Origin: Oligoflexia bacterium
GTDB taxonomy: Bacteria > Bdellovibrionota > Bacteriovoracia > Bacteriovoracales > Bacteriovoracaceae
DNA: 64,000 nucleotides
Direction: 5' to 3'
Assembly (NCBI GenBank): GCA_015231955.1
Contig: JADGAN010000006.1
Span: forward strand, 97,367 to 161,366
Positions within the stretch are counted from its first letter, which is position 1. Each line of letters starts with the position of its first letter. The position numbers were made by a program, and so were the translations under genes. Below are positions 1 to 9,108 of the stretch, piece after piece. The notes under the pieces were generated by a model, which saw only the letters and a list, made by a program, of their open reading frames with translations, was not told the DNA's origin and did not search any database.

Positions 1-355
1 GTGTTAGTAGGTAAGCAAAGAAAGAGATGATCGAGATAGCAAGGGACACCATTAAGTTTATATGGTTAATGTGGTCGAGTGCGTATTGCTCAAAAATTTT
101 AAGTACAGAATAATCTTGCATGCGTGTAAGTGTGATGAAGGCGTCGCTGGTAGCGAGAAATTTGAGGGCGATGACGATCGAGCTTAGGGCAAAAATCAGG
201 CCAATAAAGCTTAAGCTTAGAGTATGAGGAGTTAATGAGGAGAGTTTCATGCGAGAGCAGGTAAATTTATTGGAGCGATAGATGTTTACAAAAAGGCCTA
301 AAGGCGTATGAGCAGGCGTTGTTGGCGGATTGGGTATCGTATTCGGTTGCGACAT
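1..355 (-). CDS. membrane protein, N-terminal part (cut by window edge)
   Basis: An open frame without stops runs from an ATG at 355 off the left edge (118 codons visible). A GAGG ribosome-binding site sits just upstream of the ATG. The first 40 residues are polar and proline-rich. Two hydrophobic stretches follow, near residues 47-66 and 102-118, so the visible part looks like a bitopic or polytopic inner-membrane protein with a roughly 35-residue loop between the segments. It is divergent from xseA. I do not recognise the family, and the missing C-terminus prevents a functional call. Confidence 0.6.
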   Translation of the reverse strand, partial: MSQPNTIPNPPTTPAHTPLGLFVNIYRSNKFTCSRMKLSSLTPHTLSLSFIGLIFALSSIVIALKFLATSDAFITLTRMQDYSVLKIFEQYALDHINHINLMVSLAISIISFFAYLLT

Positions 356-489
356 AATGAACCTCACTAACTAGCATGATTGCATTCTCTTGATGCCTAT
401 CGGATAATGTTAGAAAATTGTTTAGGGGAAAAGGTGAGCAATAAAATTTGTTGTATGAAATTTGTTATAAGCAACAGGGGATGTGAAGC

Positions 490-1779
490 ATGCCAGTAGC
501 AGAGAAGGTGTATTCTGTTAGTGAATTGATTTATACCATTAAACATGTTTTAGAAAAATCGATAGCAAGTGTGGTGGTTAGTGGAGAGATCTCCAATTTG
601 TCGGCATCGGCGGCGGGCCACTACTACTTCTCGCTTAGTGATGAGGAGAGTTTGATTCAAGCAGTTTTATTTAAGATGGATGCTCTTCGCAATCCCATTA
701 TTCGTCATAAAAGCATGAAGGATGGTGTGAAAGTTTGCTGCTCTGGCGAGCTGATGATCTATCCCAAACGAGGCAGTTTGCAACTTTTAGTGCGTAAGTT
801 ACAACTGGCGGGAGCGGGCGATTTACAACTGCGCTTTGAAGCGCTTAAAAAAAAGTTGCAGCTGGAAGGACTCTTTGATTTAGAGAGAAAGCGGGCGATT
901 CCACTTTTCCCTAAGCGAGTGGCGCTGATTACCGCTAAGGGGGGAGCGGCACTTCAAGATTTTTTAAGTATCTTTAGGCGGCGATCAATGGCCATGAATT
1001 TACTGATTGTGCCCGCCCTAGTGCAAGGGGCGGATGCTCCGGCCTCCCTAGTAGAAGCGTTAAGAAGGGTGAATAGTCAGAAGAGCAGTAGTGGTGTCGA
1101 TGTAGTGGTACTCGCTAGAGGTGGTGGATCAATGGAGGATTTATGGGCCTTTAATGATGAAACGCTTGCCCGTGAGATTTATGCCTCTACCATCCCGGTG
1201 ATTAGTGCAGTTGGGCATCAGGTGGATTTTACCATTGCCGATTACGTTGCCGATTTTCGGGCCGAAACTCCTTCTGCAGCAGCAGAGTTTTTAAGCGAAG
1301 GACAGATGAAGCTTGCTATGAAGTTAAAACATCTTCGTGAAATGTTGTATGTTAAAGGAGTGCAGTTAGAGCAGTGGCTAGCACATACCAAGGCCATCTC
1401 CTCCCCCGGGGGATTAGCAGAACTTTTATGGAAAAAACTTTTAAGTGAGCAAGAGCGGCTTTCACGACTGCGTCTGAATGAGGCCTTTGCTTATCGTAAA
1501 CTTTTATTGTATGAGCACCGTTATGCCATAGAAGATTTTATGCAAAGAGGGGAGCATGCCATGGAGGGAGTACTAAGAGAGCGAGGGTTTACTTTGGAAA
1601 AGTGTTATCAAACCTTGACAGCATTAGATCCCAAAAATGTTTTAAAAAAGGGCTACGCTTATATCAGTGATGAAAATAGCATTGCCATCACCGACTATCA
1701 AAAGTATGCGGCCGTTGAAAATGGTCAAAGAGTCACCATTCATTTTAGTGATGGCAAAGGTACTGCTGTAAAACTCTAA
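490..1779 (+). CDS. xseA: exodeoxyribonuclease VII large subunit
   Basis: This is the large, catalytic subunit of exonuclease VII, which degrades single-stranded DNA into short oligonucleotides in the cytoplasm during repair and recombination. The 429-residue length is normal. An N-terminal OB-fold (about residues 5-105) begins with the usual YSVSELI...L segment and a GEISN motif. The conserved catalytic region follows, with ALITAKGGAALQDF, VVVLARGGGSMEDLWAFNDE and ISAVGHQVDFTIADYVADFRAETPSAAAE-type motifs near residues 145-265, then a long helical region. An AGGGG-like site precedes the start. No xseB small-subunit gene follows; the next gene belongs to cytochrome c maturation. Confidence 0.95.
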   Translation: MPVAEKVYSVSELIYTIKHVLEKSIASVVVSGEISNLSASAAGHYYFSLSDEESLIQAVLFKMDALRNPIIRHKSMKDGVKVCCSGELMIYPKRGSLQLLVRKLQLAGAGDLQLRFEALKKKLQLEGLFDLERKRAIPLFPKRVALITAKGGAALQDFLSIFRRRSMAMNLLIVPALVQGADAPASLVEALRRVNSQKSSSGVDVVVLARGGGSMEDLWAFNDETLAREIYASTIPVISAVGHQVDFTIADYVADFRAETPSAAAEFLSEGQMKLAMKLKHLREMLYVKGVQLEQWLAHTKAISSPGGLAELLWKKLLSEQERLSRLRLNEAFAYRKLLLYEHRYAIEDFMQRGEHAMEGVLRERGFTLEKCYQTLTALDPKNVLKKGYAYISDENSIAITDYQKYAAVENGQRVTIHFSDGKGTAVKL

Positions 1780-1799
1780 TCGATGAAATTTTAATCTGT

Positions 1800-1828
1800 T
1801 TGACAGAATTTAAAAATAGTGTTCAATT
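1800..1828 (+). promoter_or_regulatory. possible promoter of the resB operon
   Basis: A perfect TTGACA hexamer at 1800-1805 is followed after 17 bases by TCAATT at 1823-1828, a weak -10 match, about 40 bases before the resB start. It lies between xseA and the cytochrome c genes, where an operon promoter would be expected. The evidence is a pattern match only. Confidence 0.25.
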
Positions 1829-1866
1829 CCCACACAATTGATGAATACTTAAAGGCATAATGAGTT

Positions 1867-3264
1867 ATGACTTCATTGCTTAATTTTCTTAAACAAAGTT
1901 ATAAGCTGCTATCCTCGATGAAGTGTGCACTCTTCTTTCTGATGCTGTTTATGCTGGGAATGATGGCAGGAACCTTCGTAGAGAGTATTTATGGCACGAC
2001 CTTTGCTCTGAGGGCGGTTTACCACTCGTGGTGGTTTTTCTTTATCGAAGCGGTACTGCTTTTGTCCCTGATTTTTTCTGCGATTAATCGTTTGCCTTAT
2101 AAACAAAGGTTGCTGGGATTTTATATTGTCCACACCTCGCTGGTAGCGCTAATCATCAGCTCTGGTATAACCTATTACTTCGGAACAGATGGCAGTATGG
2201 TACTCGCTCCCGGAGTTAAAAATTCGCTAGTGGAGCTCTCTTCGGATATCTTGCGTATCACGAGTGGCAAGGAGAACTACGACTATAAAATCCCTTTCAG
2301 CACTAGTGCTAATAAGCTTGATTGGGAGCTTGATTTGCCTAATAAGGTGAAGATCCGTGTGCTGAACTATATTCCATTTGCCAAGGAAGCTCTCCGCTGG
2401 CAAAGGCGTGACGGTTTTTGGCTTACGACTTGGAAGATCCGTAAAGGCCAAAGAGAGGGGAGCATTCGACTTGCCAATTATTTTGATGGCCGTTTTAAAA
2501 ACTATTTTTTACTAGATGGAGTGGAGCTGTTTATTGTCCCTTATGAATTCTATCGTACCATGAAAACCTTGCTGCCGAAAAAAGCTATTGATAAAGTCAC
2601 TCTGTTTATCACCAAAGATGAGAACGATTTTATTCGCTTAGCTTATGGATCTGGTAAAAAGTGGACTTTTGAAAAATACACTATGGGGGAGTTACAACTT
2701 CCAGGTACCGACTTTTCATTGGCCTTGCTAGAAGAGTTTTCAAATGTAGTTATAAAAGAAAACTACATTCCGGAGAAACCCACTAAAGATAGCAATAAGA
2801 ATTTACAAGCAATGCAAGTTGCATATCGGGATTTGCAAGGAATGGAGCAGAAGCAGTGGATAACCAATGCGCAAGAGAAGCAATTGCGTATTGGAGAGAG
2901 TGTTTACTTTTTGCAAATCAAGAGCGAAGAGCTGAAGATTCCGGTGGTACTGGCCCTCGATCACTTTAAAATAGAGTTAGTACCTGGAACCATGCAAGCT
3001 GCAAGTTATGAGTCATTTATCACTGTAAGCGATCAACAACAGCTATCACACATCTCTATGAACCATCCACTAAAAGTCGATGGATACACCTTTTATCAAT
3101 CCTCTTATTTTCAAGATGATCATGGTAATTACCACTCTGTGCTTTCTGTCAATAAAGATCCGGGGCGTGCCTTAAAATACTTAGGTGCTTTCTTGCTGAT
3201 GATCGGTGTGCTTGTTCACTATTTGATTGTGTATAGAGAACCTAAAGGAGGGGAGATGAGGTGA
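1867..3264 (+). CDS. resB: ResB/Ccs1-type cytochrome c assembly protein
   Basis: ResB (Ccs1) works with ResC in system II cytochrome c biogenesis, bringing haem and reduced apocytochrome together on the outer face of the inner membrane. The 465-residue protein has the ResB layout: hydrophobic segments near residues 18-38, 55-74 and 84-104, a large extracytoplasmic domain of about 310 residues, and a final membrane segment near 433-453. The domain contains ResB-like HPL..DGYTFYQSSY motifs near residues 398-418. The stop overlaps the GTG start of resC. ResB and ResC are separate here, not fused as in CcsBA proteins. Confidence 0.88.
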   Translation: MTSLLNFLKQSYKLLSSMKCALFFLMLFMLGMMAGTFVESIYGTTFALRAVYHSWWFFFIEAVLLLSLIFSAINRLPYKQRLLGFYIVHTSLVALIISSGITYYFGTDGSMVLAPGVKNSLVELSSDILRITSGKENYDYKIPFSTSANKLDWELDLPNKVKIRVLNYIPFAKEALRWQRRDGFWLTTWKIRKGQREGSIRLANYFDGRFKNYFLLDGVELFIVPYEFYRTMKTLLPKKAIDKVTLFITKDENDFIRLAYGSGKKWTFEKYTMGELQLPGTDFSLALLEEFSNVVIKENYIPEKPTKDSNKNLQAMQVAYRDLQGMEQKQWITNAQEKQLRIGESVYFLQIKSEELKIPVVLALDHFKIELVPGTMQAASYESFITVSDQQQLSHISMNHPLKVDGYTFYQSSYFQDDHGNYHSVLSVNKDPGRALKYLGAFLLMIGVLVHYLIVYREPKGGEMR

Positions 3265-4844
3265 AACAATTACAAATGCTTCTTTTGATCCTGCTGATAC
3301 TGTTTCCCACCTATGGACAAGCACTAGAGTTTTGTCAAAATCCTGCATTGGAAAAATTGCCGATGTTAACTGCAGGGAGGGTCGTTCCACTGTTTGTACA
3401 TGCACAGGAGATGGTGAAAGGTTTTCTTATCGAGAAGAAAGGAGATAATGCGCTTACTGCAACGGCACTTTATTGCTACCTCTCGTTAGGGCAAAAAGAG
3501 ATGGTTAGCGAAAGATTTGCGCTTGTTTTAGGTGCAAAGGTGAAGCATCCACAACTCAAAGATTTTTTTCACTTGGACAAAAACGACAACAAGGTATCGA
3601 TCGAGATTTTAGCAAGTAAAAAAGAGGAGCTTTGGCAGCGTTACCAAATGGAAGTAAACGCTGGCCGTGATCGCGAGGGGGTGGGCCTTGCTTTGGGAGA
3701 AGTGCTTTTAGTTTACAACAACTTCGTTATGGTAACGGAGGGACGGGATTGGAACTACTTGGAGCGTAGTGGGAAGTGGGCCAAGGTATTAGCGCTCTAT
3801 CAAGAGCTCTCCGCTAATGCTAATGAAGAAGAGTTTTCTCGTATTGTGCTTAAGTCAAACGCTTATCTTTCGGCCTCAGAGGTGCAGAGCTTGCAGTTAG
3901 TAACTCTCTATGAAAAAAGCCGACCGTTTGCAACCGCCATCATTCTTTGCTTGCTAGGATTTTTTTGTGCCCTCCTTGCGATCAAAAGATCCTCTTTTGA
4001 TCTTGTAGCGCAAATTGTTTTATGGATTACGTTAATTGTGGAGGTCTATGGGATCGTGCTAAGAATGATGATTTCAGGGAGAGCGCCAATCACCAATATG
4101 TATGAGACTGTACTAATCGCAGGGTGGGGAGCTTTGCTGTTGGCAGCGCTGATTGTTTATTTTGGTAAAGATAAGGATAAGCGTCTATTGCCTTTGGGAT
4201 TTGTTTGTAATCTTGCCGCACTTTTTATGATGAACTTTTCTACTACCATGTTGGACGCCTCTATTAAGCCGCTGGTTCCGGTTTTGCGAGATAATTTTTG
4301 GCTATCAACCCATGTGACCTCGGTGGTTCTCTCGTATGCGGCGTTTACTCTAGGATCTCTGGTTGCCAATGTTGTGGTGATTGCCTACATCTTCTCCACT
4401 CGTTTTTATAAGCAAGTCCAAGAGTGGAATCAGATCATCAGAATTACCATGCAGGTGGGAGTGGTTTTTTTAACCATTGGAATCCTCTTAGGCGGTATTT
4501 GGGCCGATTACTCTTGGGGAAGATTTTGGGGATGGGATCCAAAGGAGACGTGGTCTTTGATTACACTGATTGCTTATCTCGTGGTGTTGCATGGTTGGCA
4601 TGTTGGGTGGTTTCGAGAGATTCTCTTTTCCTTTGTGGCCATCATTGGCCTTATGCTAGTGCTGATGACTTGGTTTGGAGTCAACTATATTCTCTCTGTC
4701 GGTCTGCATAGCTATGGTGTGAGTGCAGGCGGTACAATCTTTTTACTCTCCATTTTCATTGTCGAGCTTATGATTTTGTTCCTTGGGGTGATCCGCTATC
4801 GCATATCCTATGCAAAGGCAAAGGCAAAGGTAGAGGAAAGATGA
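3261..4844 (+). CDS. resC: ResC/CcsA cytochrome c assembly haem protein
   Basis: This is the CcsA/ResC partner of ResB and the haem-handling membrane subunit of the system II cytochrome c synthetase. The 527-residue protein starts with a GTG preceded by AAAGGAGGGG. It has a signal-like N-terminus, an extracytoplasmic domain (about 25-220) and about eight membrane segments. The diagnostic tryptophan-rich WWD motif reads WGRFWGWDPKETWS near residue 420. Histidines suited to haem ligation occur in flanking helices (THVTS, VLHGWH, LHSYG). The gene overlaps resB by 4 bases and the thioredoxin-like gene by an ATGA, forming one operon. The long N-terminal domain resembles the region before the CcsA core in CcsBA fusions. 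Confidence 0.9.
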   Translation: MKQLQMLLLILLILFPTYGQALEFCQNPALEKLPMLTAGRVVPLFVHAQEMVKGFLIEKKGDNALTATALYCYLSLGQKEMVSERFALVLGAKVKHPQLKDFFHLDKNDNKVSIEILASKKEELWQRYQMEVNAGRDREGVGLALGEVLLVYNNFVMVTEGRDWNYLERSGKWAKVLALYQELSANANEEEFSRIVLKSNAYLSASEVQSLQLVTLYEKSRPFATAIILCLLGFFCALLAIKRSSFDLVAQIVLWITLIVEVYGIVLRMMISGRAPITNMYETVLIAGWGALLLAALIVYFGKDKDKRLLPLGFVCNLAALFMMNFSTTMLDASIKPLVPVLRDNFWLSTHVTSVVLSYAAFTLGSLVANVVVIAYIFSTRFYKQVQEWNQIIRITMQVGVVFLTIGILLGGIWADYSWGRFWGWDPKETWSLITLIAYLVVLHGWHVGWFREILFSFVAIIGLMLVLMTWFGVNYILSVGLHSYGVSAGGTIFLLSIFIVELMILFLGVIRYRISYAKAKAKVEER

Positions 4845-5371
4845 AACAACGCTTGTTTTATTTATGGATCTTTGTTGGAATTTTTCTGCAGATGCATTTG
4901 TCTTTAGTGGCAAAGGAGGAGACGACTACGACTCCACTACGCGCGCAATACTTTTCAAAATTAACCCCCTATTATCCCCAAGGGATGAGCTTGGGCCCGC
5001 AGCAGTTTTTGCACAAGAGGGTGATTGTGCATTTTTGGGCCACTTGGTGTGCGCCTTGTGTGCAAGAGATCCCTCTGATTATCACTTTTTTAAATCAACA
5101 TTACGATAAGTTTGATGCCTTTTATTTTGTTGGACTAGACCAAGATGACAATGATCACGAAAAATTTTGGAGAAAAATGTTCTCAGGAAATGTAAATTTT
5201 TTGGGAAAGAACGTTTACTTACTACAAGATAAAAATGGCTTAATGAAAAAGTTGGATATAGTGAAGGTTCCAGAGACACACATCTTCCAGAATGGAAAAA
5301 TAATTCGTAGAGTAGTTGGTACTCATCTTTGGGATGATCCAGTGTTTGTGGATTATCTTAAGGCCATCTAA
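4841..5371 (+). CDS. TlpA/ResA-like thiol-disulfide reductase
   Basis: This 176-residue exported thioredoxin-fold protein has an N-terminal signal or anchor segment (residues 1-24) and the active-site motif WATWCAPC near residues 62-69. A cis-proline-type segment VKVPETHIF lies near residue 146. In the ResA/CcsX family such proteins reduce the CXXCH cysteines of apocytochrome c so haem can be attached. Its ATGA overlap with resC makes that role very likely. It could be a general TlpA reductase, but the operon argues for dedicated cytochrome c maturation. Confidence 0.85.
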   Translation: MKQRLFYLWIFVGIFLQMHLSLVAKEETTTTPLRAQYFSKLTPYYPQGMSLGPQQFLHKRVIVHFWATWCAPCVQEIPLIITFLNQHYDKFDAFYFVGLDQDDNDHEKFWRKMFSGNVNFLGKNVYLLQDKNGLMKKLDIVKVPETHIFQNGKIIRRVVGTHLWDDPVFVDYLKAI

Positions 5372-5500
5372 TTTTGGCTTGGGCCCAAGAGGCGAAGCGC
5401 TTCTAACAACAATGGCAAAAAATATTTTATTGCAGATTGCCGATCGAGAGTTTTTTAGGGAATACTCGAGGGATTTCGAAAATAATGTTATCTTTAGGTT

Positions 5501-7123
5501 TTAGGCAGCATTCTGATGTTTATCCCTATCATATCGTTCCCACTCTTTGTTATGCTCTCTTGTTTTTATGTGTATTTGCGGTGAAGTTCTTGGTGCTTGT
5601 TTAACGATATTAAATTGCGCTGGAGAAGTAGCTATGCGTGTACCGTGTACTAGCTCATTTAATTGCTGGATGAGTATTTGCAAAGTCTCTGCTTGTGCTG
5701 TCATCTCTTCACTTGAGCTTGCTGCTTCTTCAGCAGTGCTTGCATTTTCTTGAGTTGCTTTTTCAATTTGGGCCATCGCTTTCGAGATTTGCTTAATTCC
5801 ATTATTTTGCTCTCTGGAGGCATCAACAATTTGAGCGGTATTTGTCGAAACAGTTGCGGCCTTTTCACCAGTTTGGAGGAGAATTTTTGCAGTCTTTTGA
5901 ACGAGGGCATCTCCCTTTTCCACTTTGCTCTTGTTTTCCTCTGAGATGATCTCTGCTTTTCTTATGCTATTCTTAACAATGCTTGAAATTTCGAGTGCAG
6001 CTTTGCCACTCATTTGCGCAAGATTGCCAACTTCTTGGGCAACAACGGCAAAACCTCGACCATGCTCTCCTGCTCTTTCTGCTTCAACAGAGGCATTGAA
6101 AGATAGCAACTTTGTTTGAAATACAATTTCATCAATGATCTCCGTTTTTTCACCAATTTCGGCGATGACTGCAACAAGCTGTTTGATTTGCTGGTTTGAC
6201 TCCATAATTTCTTTTATTGAATTGATGAGTGCTACCATTGCATCATTTCCTTGGTTGGCCATGGTGCGAACATCGTCAGAGAGTTGCTTTGCCTTTTCTG
6301 CATTCCCGAGGTTGTTCTCAACCATGCCTGTAAGTTCCTCAAGAGAGGAGGACGTTTCTTCAATAGAAGCGGCCTGTTCACTTGTGGCCGCAGATAGTTG
6401 TTGTGAAGCCGATGATAATTGCATAGAGGCAGTGGCCACTTGCGAGGAGCAGTCGTGGAGACTGGTGGTCGTTTGGTTAATAGTCTTTGTGATTCCATTG
6501 GTAATGGCATAAGCAAAGATAAGAGAGAGGATTGTTGCTGTGATGATACCGATAAGGACAGAGGTGATGACTTGGGAGATAATAGTATCAAACTTTTCAT
6601 CAGCATTAATCGATTCTTGATGAATAGAGTTCTCTACAAAACGAGCGGCCGCTACATACTTGCTTAATATATCATCAATCTTTCCATCGAGTGCCATGAT
6701 AGCTTGCTTGTTGTTTTCGTTGTATCCATTTGCAAGCATAGGGATTATTTGCTCATCAGAAATTTTAATCATCTCTTTGATATTTTTTTCCATAATTTTG
6801 AGGGATTCTTTTTCTTCAGGTGTGTCGACAATTTGCGCAGCTCTTGCCATGTCTTCATCAACCTCTTGCTTAACCTTAATCCACTCATTCTTTAATTCTT
6901 CAGTAACTCCATTGATGACAAAATCAGCAATGGAGGAATAAATTTTATATCCCATCATTGATGTTTCCATGATAGTAGTTGACTCAGAAGATCTCTTTGC
7001 CCCTTCATCTTGTAAGGTCTGTAAATTCAAGAATTGAATCAAGCAGTAGATCATGATGATCGTTGTAAGAATCAGTGTGGCAATGAATCCTCCAGATATT
7101 TTTTTTGCTAATGATAATTTCAC
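5501..7123 (-). CDS. methyl-accepting chemotaxis protein
   Basis: This is a transmembrane chemoreceptor. An N-terminal membrane helix (about residues 6-27) is followed by a helical periplasmic sensor of about 155 residues, a second membrane helix near 187-207, and a long coiled-coil cytoplasmic signalling domain. The hairpin tip reads [35 protein letters not shown], which binds CheA/CheW. No clear HAMP domain separates the second helix from the signalling coil. I chose the GTG at 7123, which follows AGGAG at normal spacing; a TTG at 7144 would add seven residues. No other che gene is nearby, so it is an orphan receptor. Confidence 0.9.
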   Translation of the reverse strand: MKLSLAKKISGGFIATLILTTIIMIYCLIQFLNLQTLQDEGAKRSSESTTIMETSMMGYKIYSSIADFVINGVTEELKNEWIKVKQEVDEDMARAAQIVDTPEEKESLKIMEKNIKEMIKISDEQIIPMLANGYNENNKQAIMALDGKIDDILSKYVAAARFVENSIHQESINADEKFDTIISQVITSVLIGIITATILSLIFAYAITNGITKTINQTTTSLHDCSSQVATASMQLSSASQQLSAATSEQAASIEETSSSLEELTGMVENNLGNAEKAKQLSDDVRTMANQGNDAMVALINSIKEIMESNQQIKQLVAVIAEIGEKTEIIDEIVFQTKLLSFNASVEAERAGEHGRGFAVVAQEVGNLAQMSGKAALEISSIVKNSIRKAEIISEENKSKVEKGDALVQKTAKILLQTGEKAATVSTNTAQIVDASREQNNGIKQISKAMAQIEKATQENASTAEEAASSSEEMTAQAETLQILIQQLNELVHGTRIATSPAQFNIVKQAPRTSPQIHIKTREHNKEWERYDRDKHQNAA

Positions 7124-7249
7124 TAATTGCTTTCTCCTAATCAATTTTTAACAATTTTTATAAAATTGCACACTTTGATCGGCGAATGTATTTAAAGCAT
7201 TAAAAAAATATTATAATAAGATGATTTAGTGGCCCATAGAGGAGTTGGA

Positions 7250-7445
7250 TTAGCAGTGAACCTCATTTTTTAGATCTTTGCCTGCAAAGAAGTCACTGAT
7301 ATTGCGTAAGCTGGTTTGCGCGATTTCTCTCATTGCTTCTGACGTGTTTAACAGCAAAATGATCGACAATTTCCTGATTGATAATGTTATCGAATGCCAC
7401 AATATCTGTTCCAAAACCATGTAAGTTCTATGTGCCGGCCGACAT
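7250..7445 (-). pseudogene. remnant of a D-lactate/2-hydroxyacid dehydrogenase
   Basis: On the minus strand, two short stretches in different frames resemble neighbouring parts of the LdhA-type D-2-hydroxyacid dehydrogenase fold. One frame reads LHGFGTDIVAFDNIINQEI after an in-frame stop, like the NAD-binding GxGxxG-to-acidic-strand region. The next frame reads NTSEAMREIAQTSLRNI then SDFFAGKDLKNEV, like the C-terminal helix. The intervening roughly 120 residues of a real enzyme are missing. This points to a deleted, frameshifted relic in the 390-base gap between the chemoreceptor and ctpA. The assignment rests on eye alignment only. Confidence 0.4.
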
Positions 7446-7537
7446 TTGGGAGAATAGTACTTAAGATATGCTGATTTACCTTGGTTAAACATTGAGGCAG
7501 AGCGAGCGTTAGCGACGTACAGAGTTCTATTAGATTG

Positions 7538-9088
7538 CTACTTGGTTTTTGATTTAGCTTTAGGGGAAGGAGTTTTGTCGTTTAAGGTTTTTAAAATTTC
7601 TTGGGTGCTATCTCCTTGTAAGAAATTTTTAAAAATGCTAAAACTTTTTAAGTAGTTTACGGCCTGGACAACTTGGAAATCCTCTTTTGGAGAGTATTTT
7701 TTGAGGATATTATCATTTTCCGCTCCGTCGCCGTTACCGTCGCCACTCTCTGCATTTTCTTTGCGCTTGTTTTTATGCTCTTTCGCCTTTCTGCGCTCTT
7801 CGATCTCTTGGATACGATGCTTACGATCCTCTTTTTCTTTTTTAAGGCGCAACTCTTTTTCTTGAGGAGTTTCAATGGTGGCATTTAAATGGTTTTTTAG
7901 ATCCATTTCACGGACGTAACGAATTTTGATGCCATCTTTAGTGGGATCGATATCAAACTCTTCTAATTCAATATCGGGGGTGATCCCTAACGCTTGAATG
8001 CGACGTTGTTTGGGCGTTAAATATTGGGCAATGGTGAGTTTGATGCCGTTGTCATCATCGACTTGGCTTACCGCTTGTACCGAACCTTTGCCAAACGATT
8101 GTTGACCTAAGATGAGCGCGCGTTCATAATCTTGAAGTGCTCCTGCTACGATTTCTGAAGCGGAGGCGGAGGAGCCGTTAATGAGCACAGCAACGGGGAT
8201 GTGTAGCTCTTTTTCCTCTTCGGGTGCTTGGGTGGCATAGCGAACATCTTTTTTCTCACCATCACGCCCTTCAATAGAGACGACGGGGCCCTCTTTTAAG
8301 AAGATGGAAGAGACCTCTACTGCTTCATCTAGTAAACCACCGGGATTGGAGCGAAGATCAAGGATGATGCCTTGAAGTTTATCCCCACTCTCTTTGCGCA
8401 AATTTTTAATCGCTTTACGAATCGCCACTGCCGATCCTTTTTGAAATTGGGTAAGGCGAATGAATGCGATGTTAGCAAAGAGCAGTTCCGATTTTACGGG
8501 TTGAGTTTTGATTTTTTCACGAATCACTTCAAAGTGTTTGATGCCCAAGATGCCTTCACGTGCAATCCCTAAAATTGCCTTGGTACCGGAGGCGCCTTTC
8601 ATCTTTTTTACTGCTTCATCGAGGGAGAGTCCTAGTGTGGGTTCATGATCGATCTCTATAATTTTATCCCCGGTTTTAAGACCGGCCTTATAGGCGGGAG
8701 TATCATCAATGGCGGAAACAATATAGATGATACCATCTTTAAGTGTCACTTCAATACCCAGACCTCCAAACTCTCCATTGGTCTCGTCTTGCATTTTCGA
8801 GAAGTAATCTTTTTCTAAAAAGGAGGAGTGGGGATCGAGTGTCTCCATCATTCCCTTAAGCGCTCCATGCACTACCTTTTCAATATCCACTTCGCGATAG
8901 TATTGCGACTCGATCATAAAGAGAACTTTATTGAAGAGTTCCAAATGTTCAAAGCGCGACTTATTGTCGGTGGGGGGAATGTTTTGAGCGTTGTCGCTGC
9001 TTTTGGGGAGTGCCTCTTCTTGGGCCTTGGCCAAAGAGAAAAAGAGAGAGAAGCTTAGTAAGAGAGCTAGAAAGAGGTGTCGTGGCAT
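7538..9088 (-). CDS. ctpA: carboxy-terminal processing protease (S41)
   Basis: This is a periplasmic CtpA/Prc-family serine protease. A signal peptide (residues 1-22, cleavage after AKA) is followed by a helical N-terminal region, a PDZ domain (about 95-175) and the S41 catalytic core (about 190-385). The nucleophile lies in INGSSASASEIVAGAL and the general-base lysine in SFGKGSVQ. The last 120 residues are highly charged and Lys/Glu-rich, an unusual tail. The gene lies just downstream of envC-like, ftsX and ftsE, a conserved association with control of peptidoglycan hydrolases during division. The start has a GGAG site. Confidence 0.92.
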   Translation of the reverse strand: MPRHLFLALLLSFSLFFSLAKAQEEALPKSSDNAQNIPPTDNKSRFEHLELFNKVLFMIESQYYREVDIEKVVHGALKGMMETLDPHSSFLEKDYFSKMQDETNGEFGGLGIEVTLKDGIIYIVSAIDDTPAYKAGLKTGDKIIEIDHEPTLGLSLDEAVKKMKGASGTKAILGIAREGILGIKHFEVIREKIKTQPVKSELLFANIAFIRLTQFQKGSAVAIRKAIKNLRKESGDKLQGIILDLRSNPGGLLDEAVEVSSIFLKEGPVVSIEGRDGEKKDVRYATQAPEEEKELHIPVAVLINGSSASASEIVAGALQDYERALILGQQSFGKGSVQAVSQVDDDNGIKLTIAQYLTPKQRRIQALGITPDIELEEFDIDPTKDGIKIRYVREMDLKNHLNATIETPQEKELRLKKEKEDRKHRIQEIEERRKAKEHKNKRKENAESGDGNGDGAENDNILKKYSPKEDFQVVQAVNYLKSFSIFKNFLQGDSTQEILKTLNDKTPSPKAKSKTK

Positions 9089-9108
9089 GATGGTATCTCC
9101 TCATTTGA

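Noticed and set aside
1780..1866. Missing xseB after xseA
   Set aside because: Only 87 non-coding bases lie there; xseB is often located elsewhere, so its absence here is not evidence of loss.
5378..5389. Perfect 12-base palindrome cttgggcccaag after the thioredoxin-like gene
   Set aside because: No loop and no T-run follows, so it is not a convincing terminator; it may be chance.
5316..5504. Small plus-strand frame overlapping the end of the thioredoxin-like gene
   Set aside because: Mostly out-of-frame overlap with a real gene, no ribosome-binding site, no recognisable similarity.
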